Shown here piece after piece: positions 33,757 through 41,893 of a DNA stretch of 64,000 bases; the stretch's first letter is position 1; each line of letters begins with the position of its first letter. Origin of the DNA: Vibrio cyclitrophicus. Lineage in GTDB: Bacteria; Pseudomonadota; Gammaproteobacteria; Enterobacterales; Vibrionaceae. Below the pieces are notes generated by a model. The model ran no database searches. It saw only the letters and a list, made by a program, of their open reading frames with translations, and was not told where the DNA came from. The position numbers were made by a program, and so were the translations under genes. The stretch covers positions 1,550,001 to 1,614,000 of the forward strand of contig CP065366.1 in assembly GCA_023206055.1 (NCBI GenBank), given 5' to 3'.

Positions 33757-35475
33757 ATGGATCTGGCATCTGCCCTAGAGAAGAAGCTCAAGCGTCAAAT
33801 CGCGGCAAGAAAAGCGGCTGAAGGATTGTTGGAACAGAAGAGCCTCGAACTTTTCGAGGCTAACCAACAACTAGAGCTTGCTTTACGTCAGTTAGAAAAG
33901 CGCTCCAACGCGAATATACGCCGCATTGAATTCCAAGAACAGATCGACAACCTGTTGATTGACTTTGGGCGCGCGTTTCTAAGAAATGATCTCGATGATG
34001 TCATGCTATCTGAATTAACGACGAACGTGACCAACAGTTACTTAATCGAAGCCAGCCGTTTGATTCTACCTCCCAAGCTCATCCCTCAGTTACAGACTTA
34101 TGATTATGGTGATGAAACTGTCGAGGTGTTAGAGCAAGACATTCAAGAACCTCATTGGCAAGACAACCTGCTGACTGTGCCCTTAGAGGTCGAAAAAGTC
34201 ATAGTTGGCGCGTTAATCGTCAGAGTCAGGTTGTTAGACCAAGACTACGAGTTTATCCAAAGCCAACTGTTGTTAGTAACGGACCTTATCTGTAGTGCCT
34301 TAACCCATCAACTCGCGATTAACCGAAATATTGAATCACGTAAACGAGCGGAAGAGTCCGAAAGGGCAACGCGTGACTTTGTGGCCATGATCAACCATGA
34401 GTTAAGAACACCACTGAATGGTTTACTAGGCAGTGCCGAGTTGATCAGTGATACCGAACTGAATAGTTCTCAGCGTGAAATAGTGAACAACCTGAGCCAG
34501 TCTGGAGAGTTCCTCAGAACCATCATTAATGACTTGTTAGATTTCAGCAAAATTAACGCAGGGATGTTGGAGCTTATTCCAAAGAAATTTGCCCTGAATG
34601 ACTTGCGAAACACGATTGATAGTATCTTCGTCAATCGAGCAATAGAGAAGCAGCTTGAATTTAATATTAGTGTTGCGTCAAATGTTCCCTCCCATTTCCA
34701 AGGCGATTTAGAGCGCATCACACAGTTGTTTGTGAACTTAATCGGTAATGCGATTAAATTTACAGAAGAAGGACATGTGAATGTTGATATTGAGTGGGAC
34801 ACAAACCAATTTGTTTTCTCTGTGGAAGATACCGGGGTAGGGATTGCTGAATCGGCGCATAAGACGTTGTTTGAACCTTTTACACAGGCAGATAACTCAA
34901 GTAGCCGAAACTATGAGGGCACCGGACTTGGCTTAGCGATCTGCCGCAAGCTGGTGGCTCTGATGAATGGCGAGATTGGGGTGAGCAGTATTGTTGGTTC
35001 AGGCACGACGTTTACCATCTCGATTCCTCTTCAAGTTGTCGATATTCCGGCAGAGAGTGATAGTGTCACCAAAGGCTTTGAGTCAGAAGTCGAATTGTCA
35101 CTACTTAAAGTGTTGGTGGTTGATGATATTAAGATGAACCAGATCATCATCCAACAGATGCTACGTAAACATGAGATTGAACCTGCCATTGCAAGCAATG
35201 GTGTCGAAGGGTTTGAACTCGCGTCAGACAATGAATACGACATTGTATTCATGGATTGCAGAATGCCCGTTATGGACGGGTTCGAAGCAACAGAGAAGCT
35301 AAGAGAGAAGGGTTACGTTAAATCTATTGTGGCACTCACCGCCGGAACGACACTTGAAGAACGCGAACGTTGTATTCAATGTGGAATGGATGACATTTTG
35401 AGTAAGCCTTACACCGCCAATGATCTTAAAGAGATGCTTAAGAAGTGGGGTGTCTCTGCGGTGAAGGTCGCTTAA
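33757..35475 (+). CDS. H-NOX-associated hybrid histidine kinase (HqsK/HnoK-like)
   Basis: A 572-aa cytoplasmic hybrid kinase. An N-terminal coiled coil and sensor-like part (1-190) is followed by HisKA with H214 in MINHELRTPLNG, and a HATPase with QLFVNLIGNAIKF, VEDTGVGI and GTGLGLAIC. A C-terminal receiver has D500 in VFMDCRMPVMDG and LSKPYTAND. There is no membrane segment, in keeping with a cytosolic H-NOX partner encoded 1 bp upstream. The receiver suggests a phosphorelay to a separate Hpt protein, such as LuxU in V. harveyi. The downstream regulator is not in the window. A terminator follows. Confidence 0.93.
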   Translation: MDLASALEKKLKRQIAARKAAEGLLEQKSLELFEANQQLELALRQLEKRSNANIRRIEFQEQIDNLLIDFGRAFLRNDLDDVMLSELTTNVTNSYLIEASRLILPPKLIPQLQTYDYGDETVEVLEQDIQEPHWQDNLLTVPLEVEKVIVGALIVRVRLLDQDYEFIQSQLLLVTDLICSALTHQLAINRNIESRKRAEESERATRDFVAMINHELRTPLNGLLGSAELISDTELNSSQREIVNNLSQSGEFLRTIINDLLDFSKINAGMLELIPKKFALNDLRNTIDSIFVNRAIEKQLEFNISVASNVPSHFQGDLERITQLFVNLIGNAIKFTEEGHVNVDIEWDTNQFVFSVEDTGVGIAESAHKTLFEPFTQADNSSSRNYEGTGLGLAICRKLVALMNGEIGVSSIVGSGTTFTISIPLQVVDIPAESDSVTKGFESEVELSLLKVLVVDDIKMNQIIIQQMLRKHEIEPAIASNGVEGFELASDNEYDIVFMDCRMPVMDGFEATEKLREKGYVKSIVALTAGTTLEERERCIQCGMDDILSKPYTANDLKEMLKKWGVSAVKVA

Positions 35476-35524
35476 ACACGCGAATAAAGCATGGTGAGTC
35501 ATGTACTCTAGTTCAAAGACTAAA

Positions 35525-35562
35525 AAACCGAAGTGATCTTGCGATCCTTCGGTTTCTTTTTA
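35525..35562 (+). terminator. Intrinsic terminator after the hybrid kinase
   Basis: AAACCGAAG (35525-35533) pairs with CTTCGGTTT (35547-35555), followed by CTTTTTATA. The 13-nt loop contains GATCTTGCGATC, itself partly self-complementary. Confidence 0.85.
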
Positions 35563-35582
35563 TATAGAGTTTTTGCTGTTCG

Positions 35583-35622
35583 TTAAGCTGCGGAACTCGT
35601 CATTAAGCCGCGGAACTCGCAG
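35583..35622. repeat. Two tandem 20-bp copies in the pabB 3' region
   Basis: TTAAGCTGCGGAACTCGTCA (35583-35602) is followed directly by TTAAGCCGCGGAACTCGCAG (35603-35622), then a partial third start TTAATGAC. The copies differ at three positions. It lies between the kinase terminator and the pabB stop codon. Confidence 0.7.
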
Positions 35623-35631
35623 TTAATGACG

Positions 35632-37011
35632 CTAGGCTTCGCAATCTTCAAGTACCGGTAGAATTCGGCTCAGTTTATCCAGTGTTTCTTGGTATTCAGA
35701 AGCGCAATCACTATCAAATACCACACCACCGCCAGCCCACGCATAAAGTGTGTTGTTCTCGGCGACTAATGTACGAATGGTGATACTTGTATCCATTCTG
35801 CCATTTCGGCTGATGTAGCCGATACTGCCGCAGTACGCTGAACGTCGATGTGGTTCTAACTCTTCAATGATCTGCATAGCACGAACTTTTGGTGCGCCCG
35901 TAATTGATCCTCCAGGGAAACAAGCTTTCAGAAGGTCAGTCGCAGAATATTGGTCATCAAGGTCTGCTCGTATCGTGCTTACCAAGTGGTGCACGGCTGG
36001 GAAGCTCTCAATATCGAATAACTTTGGTACATGAACAGTGCCCGGTTTTGCTACTCGGCCAATGTCATTACGCAGTAGGTCGACGATCATCAGATTTTCC
36101 GCCTGATCTTTATCGGCGCTTGCCAGGTCTTGCGCGTTCGCATCATCAATCACATGGTCGTCAGAACGAGGGCGTGTGCCTTTAATCGGCTTAGTCTCAA
36201 TCACGTTGTCTTTAAGTTCTAAGAAACGTTCTGGCGAAACGCTAATGATTGCGCAGTCGGCCAAACGGATAAAGCCAGAAAAGGGCGCTGAGTTGTACTG
36301 CTCTAACTTGTCATAAGCCAGCCACTCACTGCCTTGGTATTGGGCATTGAAGCGCTGAGCTAAGTTAATCTGATAGCAGTCACCGGATAATAGGTACTCT
36401 TGAACACTATCGAACTTGGTGGCGTAGCTCTCTTCGCTCATGTTCGATTGCCAGGGTGTGGTTAGGCGAAATTCTTCTGAGTTAGGCTTGTCTTGCTGCT
36501 CAGATAACCAATTCCAGTGGGCCTCGATGTTTTGTCCAACGATGCATGCTGTCTTAAGCGTGTGATCAACCACGATTGCCCATTCATATAAACCAACCGC
36601 CATGTCGGGCGCTTCAATATCACGCTTTGCAAGAGACGGAAGCGTTTCCACTCTACGGCCTAAATCGTAGCTAAAGTAGCCTAACGCGCCGCCAACGAAT
36701 GGCAACTCAGCGTGCTCTTTAGTTGCAGGCAATAATTGTTGCTGATATTGGTCGAGTAGTTCGAAAGGGTCTGACTCTGAAACCTCGCACGTCTCATTAA
36801 CATTAACGGTCGTTTTTACACCGATTGTCTCGAAGGTGGCGATGGGTTGAGCAACTAAAATATCGTATCGACTGTCAACGTGGCTTTCTGAAGCGGAGCG
36901 TAATAGCATTGCCCACGGCAGGTTTTCAATATGGGAAAACAGCCGTTTAGCTAAAGTTGATTGATATTCAAGCGGCTTGATTTGGATAGAGCGAAATTCG
37001 TTGTTATTCAT
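35632..37011 (-). CDS. pabB: Aminodeoxychorismate synthase component I PabB
   Basis: A 459-aa chorismate-utilising enzyme that, with the glutaminase PabA, makes 4-amino-4-deoxychorismate for folate. The N-terminal domain has LPFVGGALGYFSYDLGRR. The C-terminal catalytic part has the SGDCYQINLAQRF, IKGTRPR, and CFPGGSITGAPKVRAMQIIEELE signatures, and ends with YAWAGGGVVFDSDCASEYQET. The IKGTRPR lysine is the PabB residue that forms a covalent intermediate, which supports PabB over TrpE. I start at ATG 37011 (MNNNEFRS); the upstream TTG at 37029 is less likely. The gene is monocistronic. Confidence 0.93.
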   Translation of the reverse strand: MNNNEFRSIQIKPLEYQSTLAKRLFSHIENLPWAMLLRSASESHVDSRYDILVAQPIATFETIGVKTTVNVNETCEVSESDPFELLDQYQQQLLPATKEHAELPFVGGALGYFSYDLGRRVETLPSLAKRDIEAPDMAVGLYEWAIVVDHTLKTACIVGQNIEAHWNWLSEQQDKPNSEEFRLTTPWQSNMSEESYATKFDSVQEYLLSGDCYQINLAQRFNAQYQGSEWLAYDKLEQYNSAPFSGFIRLADCAIISVSPERFLELKDNVIETKPIKGTRPRSDDHVIDDANAQDLASADKDQAENLMIVDLLRNDIGRVAKPGTVHVPKLFDIESFPAVHHLVSTIRADLDDQYSATDLLKACFPGGSITGAPKVRAMQIIEELEPHRRSAYCGSIGYISRNGRMDTSITIRTLVAENNTLYAWAGGGVVFDSDCASEYQETLDKLSRILPVLEDCEA

Positions 37012-37264
37012 TTGTTTAATTTGTGACAAAGAGTTCGATCACTGCATGGCGTGTGAGAGAAAGCAAGAGTATCATAAATTGAAAATAAAATGGGTTTTTG
37101 ATTAGAACGGTGCAAACCACATGGTTTAGTTTAAAGCTATGCAAGCGATTGCTAAAGCAACTAAATACAGCTCAACATAATAAAAAGCTAAGCCAACTAG
37201 TCCGGTTAGACAAAACAGTCAAACCAAGAATCCACATGGAACCAGAACAATAAAGAGGCATGCA

Positions 37265-38782
37265 ATGACGGTTATTCGTAAGCAAGATGTGATCAGCAGT
37301 GTCGCTGACGCACTTCAGTACATTTCTTATTATCACCCTTTAGACTTTGTCCAAGCCCTAGAAAAAGCGTACGAGAAAGAAGAGAGCCAAGCAGCAAAAG
37401 ATGCGATCGCTCAGATTCTTATCAACTCACGTATGTCTGCGGAAGGCCATCGTCCTATTTGTCAGGATACAGGTATTGTTACTTGTTTCGTGAACATCGG
37501 TATGGATGTTAGGTGGGAAACGGATCAAACAGTACAACAGATGGTTGATGAAGGCGTTCGTCAAGCTTACAACAACCCAGATAACCCATTGCGTGCATCT
37601 GTTCTAATGGACCCTGCAGGTAAGCGTATTAATACGAAAGACAATACGCCAGCGGTTGTTCACATTAATATGGTTCCTGGCAACAAAGTTGAAATTCAAA
37701 TCGCGGCAAAAGGCGGCGGTTCTGAGAACAAAACTAAGATGGTTATGCTGAACCCTTCTGATGATATTGCAGAGTGGGTAGAGAAGACTCTGCCAACGAT
37801 GGGCGCGGGCTGGTGTCCACCGGGTATGCTAGGCATAGGCATTGGTGGTACGGCTGAAAAAGCAGCGGTACTAGCAAAAGAATCTTTGATGGAACACATC
37901 GATATTCAAGAGCTTATCGACAAAGGTCCAGAGAACGCTGAAGAAGAGCTTCGTTTAGATATTTTCAACCGTGTAAACAAACTGGGTATTGGCGCACAAG
38001 GTCTTGGCGGTCTAACGACTGTGGTTGATGTGAAAATCAAAACAGCGCCGACGCACGCGGCCTCTAAGCCCGTTTGCTTAATTCCTAACTGTGCGGCAAC
38101 GCGTCACGTACACTTCACATTAGACGGAAGCGGCCCAGCAGAGCTAACACCACCTAAGCTAGAAGAATGGCCAGATATTACTTGGGAAGCAGGCGCAAAT
38201 ACACGCCGTGTTAACCTTGATGAAATTACTAAAGAAGATGTACAAGAGTGGAAAACTGGTGAAACGGTTCTTTTATCAGGCAAGATTTTAACGGGTCGTG
38301 ATGCTGCTCATAAGCGTATTCAAGGTATGCTTGAAAGTGGTGAAGGTTTACCAGAAGGCGTCGACCTGAAAGGTAAGTTCATTTACTACGTAGGCCCTGT
38401 TGATGCAGTTGGTGATGAAGCGGTAGGTCCTGCTGGTCCAACTACGTCTACTCGTATGGATAAGTTCACCGACATGATGCTAGAAGAAACCGGCATCATG
38501 GGCATGATTGGTAAAGCAGAGCGTGGCCCTGCAACGGTTGAATCAATCAAACAACATAAGTCAGTTTACTTAATGGCCGTTGGTGGTGCAGCTTATCTTG
38601 TTGCAAAAGCAATTAAGAAAGCACGTGTGGTTGCGTTTGAAGATCTCGGTATGGAAGCGATTTACGAGTTTGAAGTCGAAGATATGCCCGTGACAGTAGC
38701 GGTTGACTCTAACGGTGTGAACGCACACCAGATCGGTCCTGACACATGGAAAGTGAAAATTGCTGAAGCTGAAAAAGCGTAA
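37265..38782 (+). CDS. Class I fumarate hydratase
   Basis: Iron-sulfur fumarase of 505 aa, interconverting fumarate and malate in the TCA cycle. The N-terminal half (Fumerase family) has RPICQDTGIVTCFVNIG and AAKGGGSENKTKM, then ICPNCAATRH-like IPNCAATRHVHF, supplying Cys for the [4Fe-4S] cluster. The C-terminal half has LTGRDAAHKRIQ and YVGPVDAVGDEAVGPAGPTTSTRM. It resembles E. coli FumA/FumB (548 aa) but is somewhat shorter, as usual for single-chain bacterial forms. AGAGG lies ~8 bases before the ATG. It stands alone, with a weak hairpin downstream. Confidence 0.95.
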   Translation: MTVIRKQDVISSVADALQYISYYHPLDFVQALEKAYEKEESQAAKDAIAQILINSRMSAEGHRPICQDTGIVTCFVNIGMDVRWETDQTVQQMVDEGVRQAYNNPDNPLRASVLMDPAGKRINTKDNTPAVVHINMVPGNKVEIQIAAKGGGSENKTKMVMLNPSDDIAEWVEKTLPTMGAGWCPPGMLGIGIGGTAEKAAVLAKESLMEHIDIQELIDKGPENAEEELRLDIFNRVNKLGIGAQGLGGLTTVVDVKIKTAPTHAASKPVCLIPNCAATRHVHFTLDGSGPAELTPPKLEEWPDITWEAGANTRRVNLDEITKEDVQEWKTGETVLLSGKILTGRDAAHKRIQGMLESGEGLPEGVDLKGKFIYYVGPVDAVGDEAVGPAGPTTSTRMDKFTDMMLEETGIMGMIGKAERGPATVESIKQHKSVYLMAVGGAAYLVAKAIKKARVVAFEDLGMEAIYEFEVEDMPVTVAVDSNGVNAHQIGPDTWKVKIAEAEKA

Positions 38783-38857
38783 TTAACTGACGCCAAAAAT
38801 CGTAATTGTCGTTAACCTCGGCGTTTGAATTTCAATTTTTGACAGAAAGTTAAAGAC

Positions 38858-38885
38858 AAAGTGCAGCATTATCTGCACTTTTGTC
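38858..38885 (+). terminator. Weak terminator-like hairpin after fumarase
   Basis: AAAGTGCAG (38858-38866) pairs with CTGCACTTT (38873-38881), but only a short T-run follows. Confidence 0.55.
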
Positions 38886-38944
38886 ATATTATCAATGATA
38901 TAGTGATAAACACATAGTTTGATATAAGAACATAGGAGAGAGGA

Positions 38945-39130
38945 ATGCCTCGTTTTATTCAGATCCTACAGATTATCTTGGCAGTGGTGATTGGTGCTTT
39001 TGTTGGCTACGATCTGATCTTGAAAGGGATTAGTATCTTTGATAATAAATACGTGACGATTACTTGTGCGCTTTGGTTAATTGCAGAGATTGCACTGTTT
39101 GTTATCTACAAGTTGATTGAAGACGATTAG
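38945..39130 (+). CDS. Small inner-membrane protein, 61 aa
   Basis: Two hydrophobic helices (residues ~6-28, ILQIILAVVIGAFVGYDLIL, and ~36-57, YVTITCALWLIAEIALFVIY), then an acidic tail EDD. AGGAGAG just before the ATG is a strong ribosome binding site, so I regard it as a real gene. Family not recognised. It sits between fumarase and ycjX and is closed by its own terminator, so no operon link is evident. Confidence 0.8.
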   Translation: MPRFIQILQIILAVVIGAFVGYDLILKGISIFDNKYVTITCALWLIAEIALFVIYKLIEDD

Positions 39131-39155
39131 ACGTCGGATATCGTACAAAAATTCT

Positions 39156-39192
39156 AAAGCCCCTGATTATGAATGTAGTCAGGGGCTTTTAT
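39156..39192 (+). terminator. Intrinsic terminator after the 61-aa gene
   Basis: AAAGCCCCTGA (39156-39166) pairs with TCAGGGGCTTT (39179-39189), then TTTATT. Confidence 0.9.
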
Positions 39193-39329
39193 TCATCTAG
39201 CATTAAGAATGTGTATTGCATACTCATCAACATCAACAAAAGCATACACACTATCCCAACTGGGAAAGAACATAGGCTTGCCTCTCTATTATCATAATTA
39301 GCTAGCCTAACTATCACGGAGTCGTTCAA

Positions 39330-40703
39330 ATGAAACACCTAACTCAAGAAATGAGTGACTTTATAAGCAGAGGAACGGATTCTCATATTCGAGTAGCGGT
39401 CACGGGGCTTTCTCGTGCGGGTAAGACAGCCTTTATTACTTCGCTGGTTAATCAGCTTCTTCATACGTCTACCCACAAAAACCTGCCACTGCTTACATCA
39501 GCAAGAGATGGAAGAATTATTGGCGCAAAGCGCATTCCGCAACACAATATGATGATTCCACGCTTCTCTTATGATGAAGCGATGGAGTCACTAAACGCGC
39601 AGCCCCCAGAATGGCCAGTACCGACGCGTGATGTCAGTGAGATTCGCCTAGCCATCAAATATAAGCCTGCTAAAGGGGCAAAAAAGTTACTGAGTAAAAA
39701 CAGCACCCTTTATCTCGATATTGTCGATTATCCCGGAGAGTGGCTGCTTGATTTGCCGTTACTGGACATGGACTTCGATACCTGGAGCCAATCTCAATTT
39801 GCAGCACTAAAAGGCGACAGAGAAATCTACTCGCAACAGTGGAACGCAATGCGCGGTGACATCGACTTGTTAGCAGAAGCAGACGAAAAGAAACTGGTCG
39901 CGATTGCCGATAGTTACACCCAGTACCTGCATACTTGTAAAAGTAACGGATTGCATTGGGTCCAACCGGGTCGGTTCGTATTACCGGGTGAGCTTGAAGG
40001 CGCGCCTGTTTTGCAGTTTTTCCCGTGTACTGCTCCTGAGGGTAAGTTCTCGAAAACAAGCAACTATGCGGTTTTAAAAGCGCGTTATGAAGAGTATCAA
40101 CAGAAGGTCGTGAAGGCGTTCTACAAAAACCACTTTGCGACGTTCGACAGACAAATTGTGCTGGTGGATTGCTTACAGCCACTTAACGCAGGTTACGACT
40201 CTTTCATGGATATGCGCGGTGCACTTGAGCAGCTATTGAAGAGCTTTAAGTACGGTCGAAGTAACATCTTAAGACGCCTGTTTGCGCCGAAGATCGACAA
40301 GATCTTATTCGCCGCAACCAAGGCCGATCACGTGACTCCGGATCAGCATCCAAACTTAGTGTCACTGTTACAACAGATGGTGCATCCTGCGTGGCAGCAG
40401 GCGGCGTTTGAACACATCGACATGAGTTGTATGAGTATCGCGTCTATTCAAGCGACCAGCGCGGGTTATATCTCGTCAGGTTCAGACAATGTGCCTGCGC
40501 TGCAAGGTGTCACCTTGGATAACGTTCCTCAAACCATGTATCCGGGAGAGGTGCCGCGTAAGTTGCCCAATAAACAGTATTGGGAAACAAACCAGTTTGA
40601 TTTCACGAGCTTTAGGCCGATGGAGCAACACTCTGATGAGCCTTGTCAGCATTTAAGAGTCGACAAGGTTTTAGAGTATCTCATCGGTGACAAGTTAAAG
40701 TAA
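39330..40703 (+). CDS. ycjX: YcjX-family GTP-binding protein
   Basis: A 457-aa P-loop NTPase of the YcjX family (DUF463). Walker A is AVTGLSRAGKTAF near residue 25; a switch-like DYPGEWLLDLPLL follows near 130, and ATKADHVTPDQH supplies the G4-type TKAD. In enterobacteria YcjX and YcjF are adjacent and belong to the phage-shock (Psp) regulon; the molecular role is not settled. ycjF follows 14 bp downstream and tyrR after that, the same order as in E. coli. The start ATG at 39330 is the first in frame and fits the family N-terminus. Confidence 0.93.
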   Translation: MKHLTQEMSDFISRGTDSHIRVAVTGLSRAGKTAFITSLVNQLLHTSTHKNLPLLTSARDGRIIGAKRIPQHNMMIPRFSYDEAMESLNAQPPEWPVPTRDVSEIRLAIKYKPAKGAKKLLSKNSTLYLDIVDYPGEWLLDLPLLDMDFDTWSQSQFAALKGDREIYSQQWNAMRGDIDLLAEADEKKLVAIADSYTQYLHTCKSNGLHWVQPGRFVLPGELEGAPVLQFFPCTAPEGKFSKTSNYAVLKARYEEYQQKVVKAFYKNHFATFDRQIVLVDCLQPLNAGYDSFMDMRGALEQLLKSFKYGRSNILRRLFAPKIDKILFAATKADHVTPDQHPNLVSLLQQMVHPAWQQAAFEHIDMSCMSIASIQATSAGYISSGSDNVPALQGVTLDNVPQTMYPGEVPRKLPNKQYWETNQFDFTSFRPMEQHSDEPCQHLRVDKVLEYLIGDKLK

Positions 40704-40717
40704 TTGAGGCAATCAAA

Positions 40718-41770
40718 ATGAGTGAATTAAAAACAAAGCAGGTCTTTAATGAACCGTTGAAGACCTCTTTTGATGAGCAAGATAAGAGCGACGTTGGCCC
40801 GGATTTAGGCGCTCAACAACTGTTCACAGAGCAAGAGAAATTTGTCCCTGTCGCTCCGCAAGTGGAAGCCGAACTTGATGGTGAAGCTGAACAGCAATTG
40901 GAGCAAGTGATTCGACCGAGCAAAAAGAAGAAGTGGTTTGGAACGGGCTTACTTGTCGCTTTCTCCGGTTTAGTCGGATGGCAAGCTATTGACTCGGTCA
41001 TTACCGCGATTCAAACAGCCGATTGGCTTGCGTTAGGTTGGGCAGGCTTTATTGCTGCCATTGCTTCATTGGGTTTAGGCGCAATAGGCAAAGAGCTGTG
41101 GAAACTGCGCTCACTTAAAGATCATTTTAGTGTGCAAGAGCAGAGTGAAGAGCTACTCCAAAGCCAAAGTGTCGGTAAGGGCAAAGCGTTCTGTGAAAAC
41201 ATTGCGAAGCAAGGCGGCATTATCGCTGAGTCTCCTTCGTACGATAAGTGGCGAAACAGCATTAACCCGGCGCACAGCGATGCAGAAGTGTTGGATATGT
41301 ACGATGCGTTGGTCGTGAGCCAACAAGATAAGGTTGCGACTCAAATCGTCACTAAGTTCTCGACAGAATCCGCGGCTTTGGTTGCTGTGAGTCCATTGGC
41401 GGCTGCTGATATGTTGCTGGTGGCGTGGCGTAATTTCACCATGATCGACAAGCTTGCTGATGTGTATGGCATTGAGCTGGGCTACTGGTCTCGCATTAAG
41501 CTATTTAAACTGGTGTTAATCAACATGGCTGCTGCGGGAGTTAGTGAACTCGCGATTGATGCGAGCATGGACCTCGTATCGATGGATTTAGCAGGCAAAG
41601 TTTCTGCAAGAGCAGGGCAGGGGCTCGGTGTTGGTATTTTAACCGCTCGACTGGGTCTAAAAGCCATGACATTGCTTCGCTCTATGCCTTGGCATAACGA
41701 ACGAAAAGTAAAATTGGCAGACCTTCGTAAAGCCGTCCTTTCTGAAATAAAGCGTATTACGCTTAAATAA
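40718..41770 (+). CDS. ycjF: YcjF-family (UPF0283) membrane protein
   Basis: A 350-aa protein. An acidic N-terminal region (~1-70) is followed by two adjacent membrane helices (~72-92 and ~98-120), then a helical domain with YGIELGYWSRIKLFKLVLINMAAAG. It shares the layout of E. coli YcjF (353 aa). GAGG precedes the ATG, and the gene lies 14 bp behind ycjX, so they form an operon. Probably an inner-membrane partner of the YcjX GTPase under envelope stress; this is inferred from association. Confidence 0.92.
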   Translation: MSELKTKQVFNEPLKTSFDEQDKSDVGPDLGAQQLFTEQEKFVPVAPQVEAELDGEAEQQLEQVIRPSKKKKWFGTGLLVAFSGLVGWQAIDSVITAIQTADWLALGWAGFIAAIASLGLGAIGKELWKLRSLKDHFSVQEQSEELLQSQSVGKGKAFCENIAKQGGIIAESPSYDKWRNSINPAHSDAEVLDMYDALVVSQQDKVATQIVTKFSTESAALVAVSPLAAADMLLVAWRNFTMIDKLADVYGIELGYWSRIKLFKLVLINMAAAGVSELAIDASMDLVSMDLAGKVSARAGQGLGVGILTARLGLKAMTLLRSMPWHNERKVKLADLRKAVLSEIKRITLK

Positions 41771-41793
41771 AGCACTTGAAGCTCAATAGTTTG

Positions 41794-41827
41794 AGAAGAA
41801 GAGTAAACATATGTTTACTCTTCTTCT
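41794..41827. promoter_or_regulatory. 34-bp perfect palindrome with TyrR-box core upstream of tyrR
   Basis: The palindrome is centred between 41810 and 41811 (half-site ending GAGTAAACAT). Its core GTAAA-CATATG-TTTAC matches the TyrR box TGTAAA-N6-TTTACA except for the outermost base on each side. It lies ~80 bp before the tyrR start codon, as expected for autorepression. It could also serve as a ycjF terminator, but there is no T-run after it. A TATAAT at 41878 is close to the start codon and of uncertain use. Confidence 0.55.
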
Positions 41828-41893
41828 TGACTGAACTCAGAGCTTAATCCACACTACTGTCAACTTATCCTGACACCTATAATAGGACTATTT

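Noticed and set aside
41870..41893. TATAAT at 41878-41883 as the tyrR promoter
   Set aside because: It would start transcription only a few bases before the GTG codon, losing the TAGGA ribosome binding site, and has no good -35. A promoter further upstream is likelier.
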